DNA of 64,000 nucleotides. It comes from Coriobacteriaceae bacterium AF08-21. GTDB taxonomy: Bacteria > Actinomycetota > Coriobacteriia > Coriobacteriales > Coriobacteriaceae. The stretch lies in NCBI GenBank assembly GCA_027687465.1, contig JAQCQR010000010.1, positions 23,326 through 87,325 on the forward strand, read 5' to 3'. A program made the translations under genes and the position numbers. The notes below the pieces were generated by a model. It was not told the DNA's origin. It made no database searches and saw only the letters and a program-made list of their open reading frames with translations. Of this stretch, positions 62,708 to 64,000 are shown piece by piece. Every line of letters starts with the position of its first letter. Position 1 is the first letter of the stretch.

Positions 62708-63139
62708 TTAGTCGATGGAGATCTTCGTAACGTTCTTCTTCTCGACGATCTTGGGAACCGTAACGGTCAGGATGCCGTCAGCGTACTTAGCCGAGAGACC
62801 CTCGCTCGAAGCGTCCTTTAGATACACGCCACGCGTCGCGCTGTACGAGCTAAACTCCTTCTGCAGGTAGTTCTTGCCCTCGTTCTCCTCGTCCTCCACA
62901 ACGTTCACGCTAATGGACAGACGGCCCTCATTGAGCTCGACATCGATGTCATCCTTGGCGACACCGGTCAGATAGGCCTTGACCTCATAGCCGTCGCCCT
63001 TATCCTCAACGTCAACGGGAAACGCCTTGGAAGCAATCGAGTTGTTTGCAAGGTCGGTCATATCATCAAACAGATCGAACAGCGAGCTAGCAGAAGGACG
63101 AACGCCAAAAACCGAACGATAAGGAACCATGCTTGCCAT
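62708..63139 (-). CDS. Hsp20-family small heat shock protein
   Basis: The 143-residue protein has the alpha-crystallin core (about residues 40-135) with FPVDVEDKGDGYEVKAYLTG, DDIDVELNEGRLSISV and the closing GILTVTVPK. It binds unfolding proteins without ATP. ATG 63139 has AAGGAGTG 9 bp upstream. The 63140-63415 spacer is AT-rich with two copies of a CTTATATAT motif and TATA stretches; no perfect CIRCE or HAIR element was seen. Regulation by stress is expected but the operator is not identified. Confidence 0.93.
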   Translation of the reverse strand: MASMVPYRSVFGVRPSASSLFDLFDDMTDLANNSIASKAFPVDVEDKGDGYEVKAYLTGVAKDDIDVELNEGRLSISVNVVEDEENEGKNYLQKEFSSYSATRGVYLKDASSEGLSAKYADGILTVTVPKIVEKKNVTKISID

Positions 63140-63415
63140 GTTTACCACTCCTTTTAGGACTGCCGAGCCATCTTCTAGGTGACTGGGACTTCTTTTGACG
63201 CTCTTATATATGCCCACCCAGTGCTTATATATACATCGACTATAAAGTTTTTTGAGTCCTGTACTATAAGCATATCTAAGTGTGAATGACTCAGGTTTTA
63301 GTAAGGTTAAGGTTCTTTGAACCAGAGCTTAAATAACGAGTATGTTCGCAGCTACAAATAACAAGGGGCTTACAATGAGCGCGTACACGTTGTTGGTAAC
63401 GAGCTAAAGGGCATC

Positions 63416-63883
63416 ATGGACGACCAAAACCAGAACAAAATATTTATGCCGACGCAGGGGGAAGATACTTCCACGCAGCCGCCACGGTTCCATCGCCCCC
63501 ACATCTCGCAAGAGCCCATTAATGATCCGGAGCCCGAGTATGTGACGAGAAATCGATATCAAACACTCGAGGATGCCCAAACGGGACGTAAACATATGGG
63601 CGTCGCCTCGGGAGACCCTGTATATCTGAGAGACGCACCATTATCTAAAAACAGCGCAGTTAGTGATGAGCCGATGAAAGCATCTGCCGCTCATCAACAA
63701 AGAGGTCCTCGACCAAAGCAAACCTTGACGCATTCGGCTCGCTATCTCGAAACGCCAAAACAGGGAAAATCAATCTTTGTTTCATCAAGTAAACGACGCA
63801 AGCAGCATCGACTGACAATCCTGCTTTTGATTATTGTGGCCATAGCAGTTGCCCTTGTTATTCGATTTATCTTCTTTAAATAA
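63416..63883 (+). CDS. Hypothetical protein with C-terminal membrane anchor
   Basis: I do not recognise the family. The 155-residue protein has a long polar, Gln/Pro/Arg-rich N-terminal region and one membrane helix at about residues 133-152 (LTILLLIIVAIAVALVIRFI). It would be a tail-anchored type with the N-terminus inside. AAAGGG precedes ATG 63416 and a good terminator follows. Confidence 0.7.
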   Translation: MDDQNQNKIFMPTQGEDTSTQPPRFHRPHISQEPINDPEPEYVTRNRYQTLEDAQTGRKHMGVASGDPVYLRDAPLSKNSAVSDEPMKASAAHQQRGPRPKQTLTHSARYLETPKQGKSIFVSSSKRRKQHRLTILLLIIVAIAVALVIRFIFFK

Positions 63884-63951
63884 AGGCTCAATACCAAAAA
63901 CGATAAGATCATCTGGTGTAATAGAGTCATTTACGCTCCGTAAACGCAAAA

Positions 63952-63979
63952 AAGGGGGAGGCCGCGAGGCCTCCCCCTT
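63952..63979 (+). terminator. Terminator after the tail-anchored protein gene
   Basis: AAGGGGGAGGCC pairs with GGCCTCCCCCTT around GCGA (63952-63963, 63968-63979). Confidence 0.85.
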
Positions 63980-64000
63980 CTCCATCTCGGATGACGGCTC

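Noticed and set aside
63140..63415. CIRCE or HAIR element before the Hsp20 gene
   Set aside because: Partial TGAGTC/GACTCA pairs are present but spacing and sequence do not match either element.

Overview
The window is a high-GC (roughly 60%) bacterial chromosome segment with 43 protein-coding genes, one tRNA and the SRP RNA. Gene content points to a gut coriobacterium close to Collinsella: LPXTG-type surface proteins with BspA-like leucine-rich repeats and pilin-like domains, paired ABC exporters, a PTS operon, a small bacterial SRP RNA, a split transketolase and an EF-G2-like factor. This assignment is inferred from gene content and composition; no rRNA is present to settle it.

Layout. 0-6 kb: flavodoxin-like protein, a DUF4143 ATPase preceded by six 23-bp tandem repeats, and a heterodimeric ABC exporter pair. 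6-16 kb: a coiled-coil LANTG surface protein, SRP RNA and a 2601-residue adhesin. 16-22 kb: an unusual TadA-glycerate kinase fusion, tRNA-Ser(UGA), TetR, LemA, ilvE, a DedA protein and cysE. 22-27 kb: a marR-ABC-ABC operon. 27-39 kb: small hypothetical genes, a nitroreductase, a degenerate NtrC-like regulator, a YeiH-type exporter with a divergent GntR regulator, glmS, a LacI regulator, a second DUF4143 ATPase, a HAD phosphatase and larE. 39-47 kb: a PTS operon (EIIBC, GatZ-like, transaldolase, transketolase N and C, EIIA) with a divergent LacI repressor. 47-53 kb: secreted nuclease, EF-G-like protein, polar amino-acid ABC importer. 53-64 kb: RlmD-type methyltransferase, PHP phosphatase, aminotransferase, the classic tilS-hpt-ftsH cluster, MBL hydrolase, Hsp20 and a small membrane protein.

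How genes work together. The PTS operon encodes sugar uptake plus a non-oxidative pentose-phosphate module, so an imported sugar phosphate can be rearranged locally. The two exporter pairs each combine one canonical and one degenerate nucleotide-binding site. tilS, hpt and ftsH lie nearly end to end.

The least expected content is between genes. A structured element of about 145-150 bp is found directly after the stop codons of glmS, larE and an amino-acid permease, with a minimal form after a nitroreductase; its stems differ between copies by paired changes that keep the helices. There are also several GGGACAG-containing palindromes resembling REP elements, and long perfect inverted repeats (arms of 20-37 bp) whose arms are unrelated to one another.
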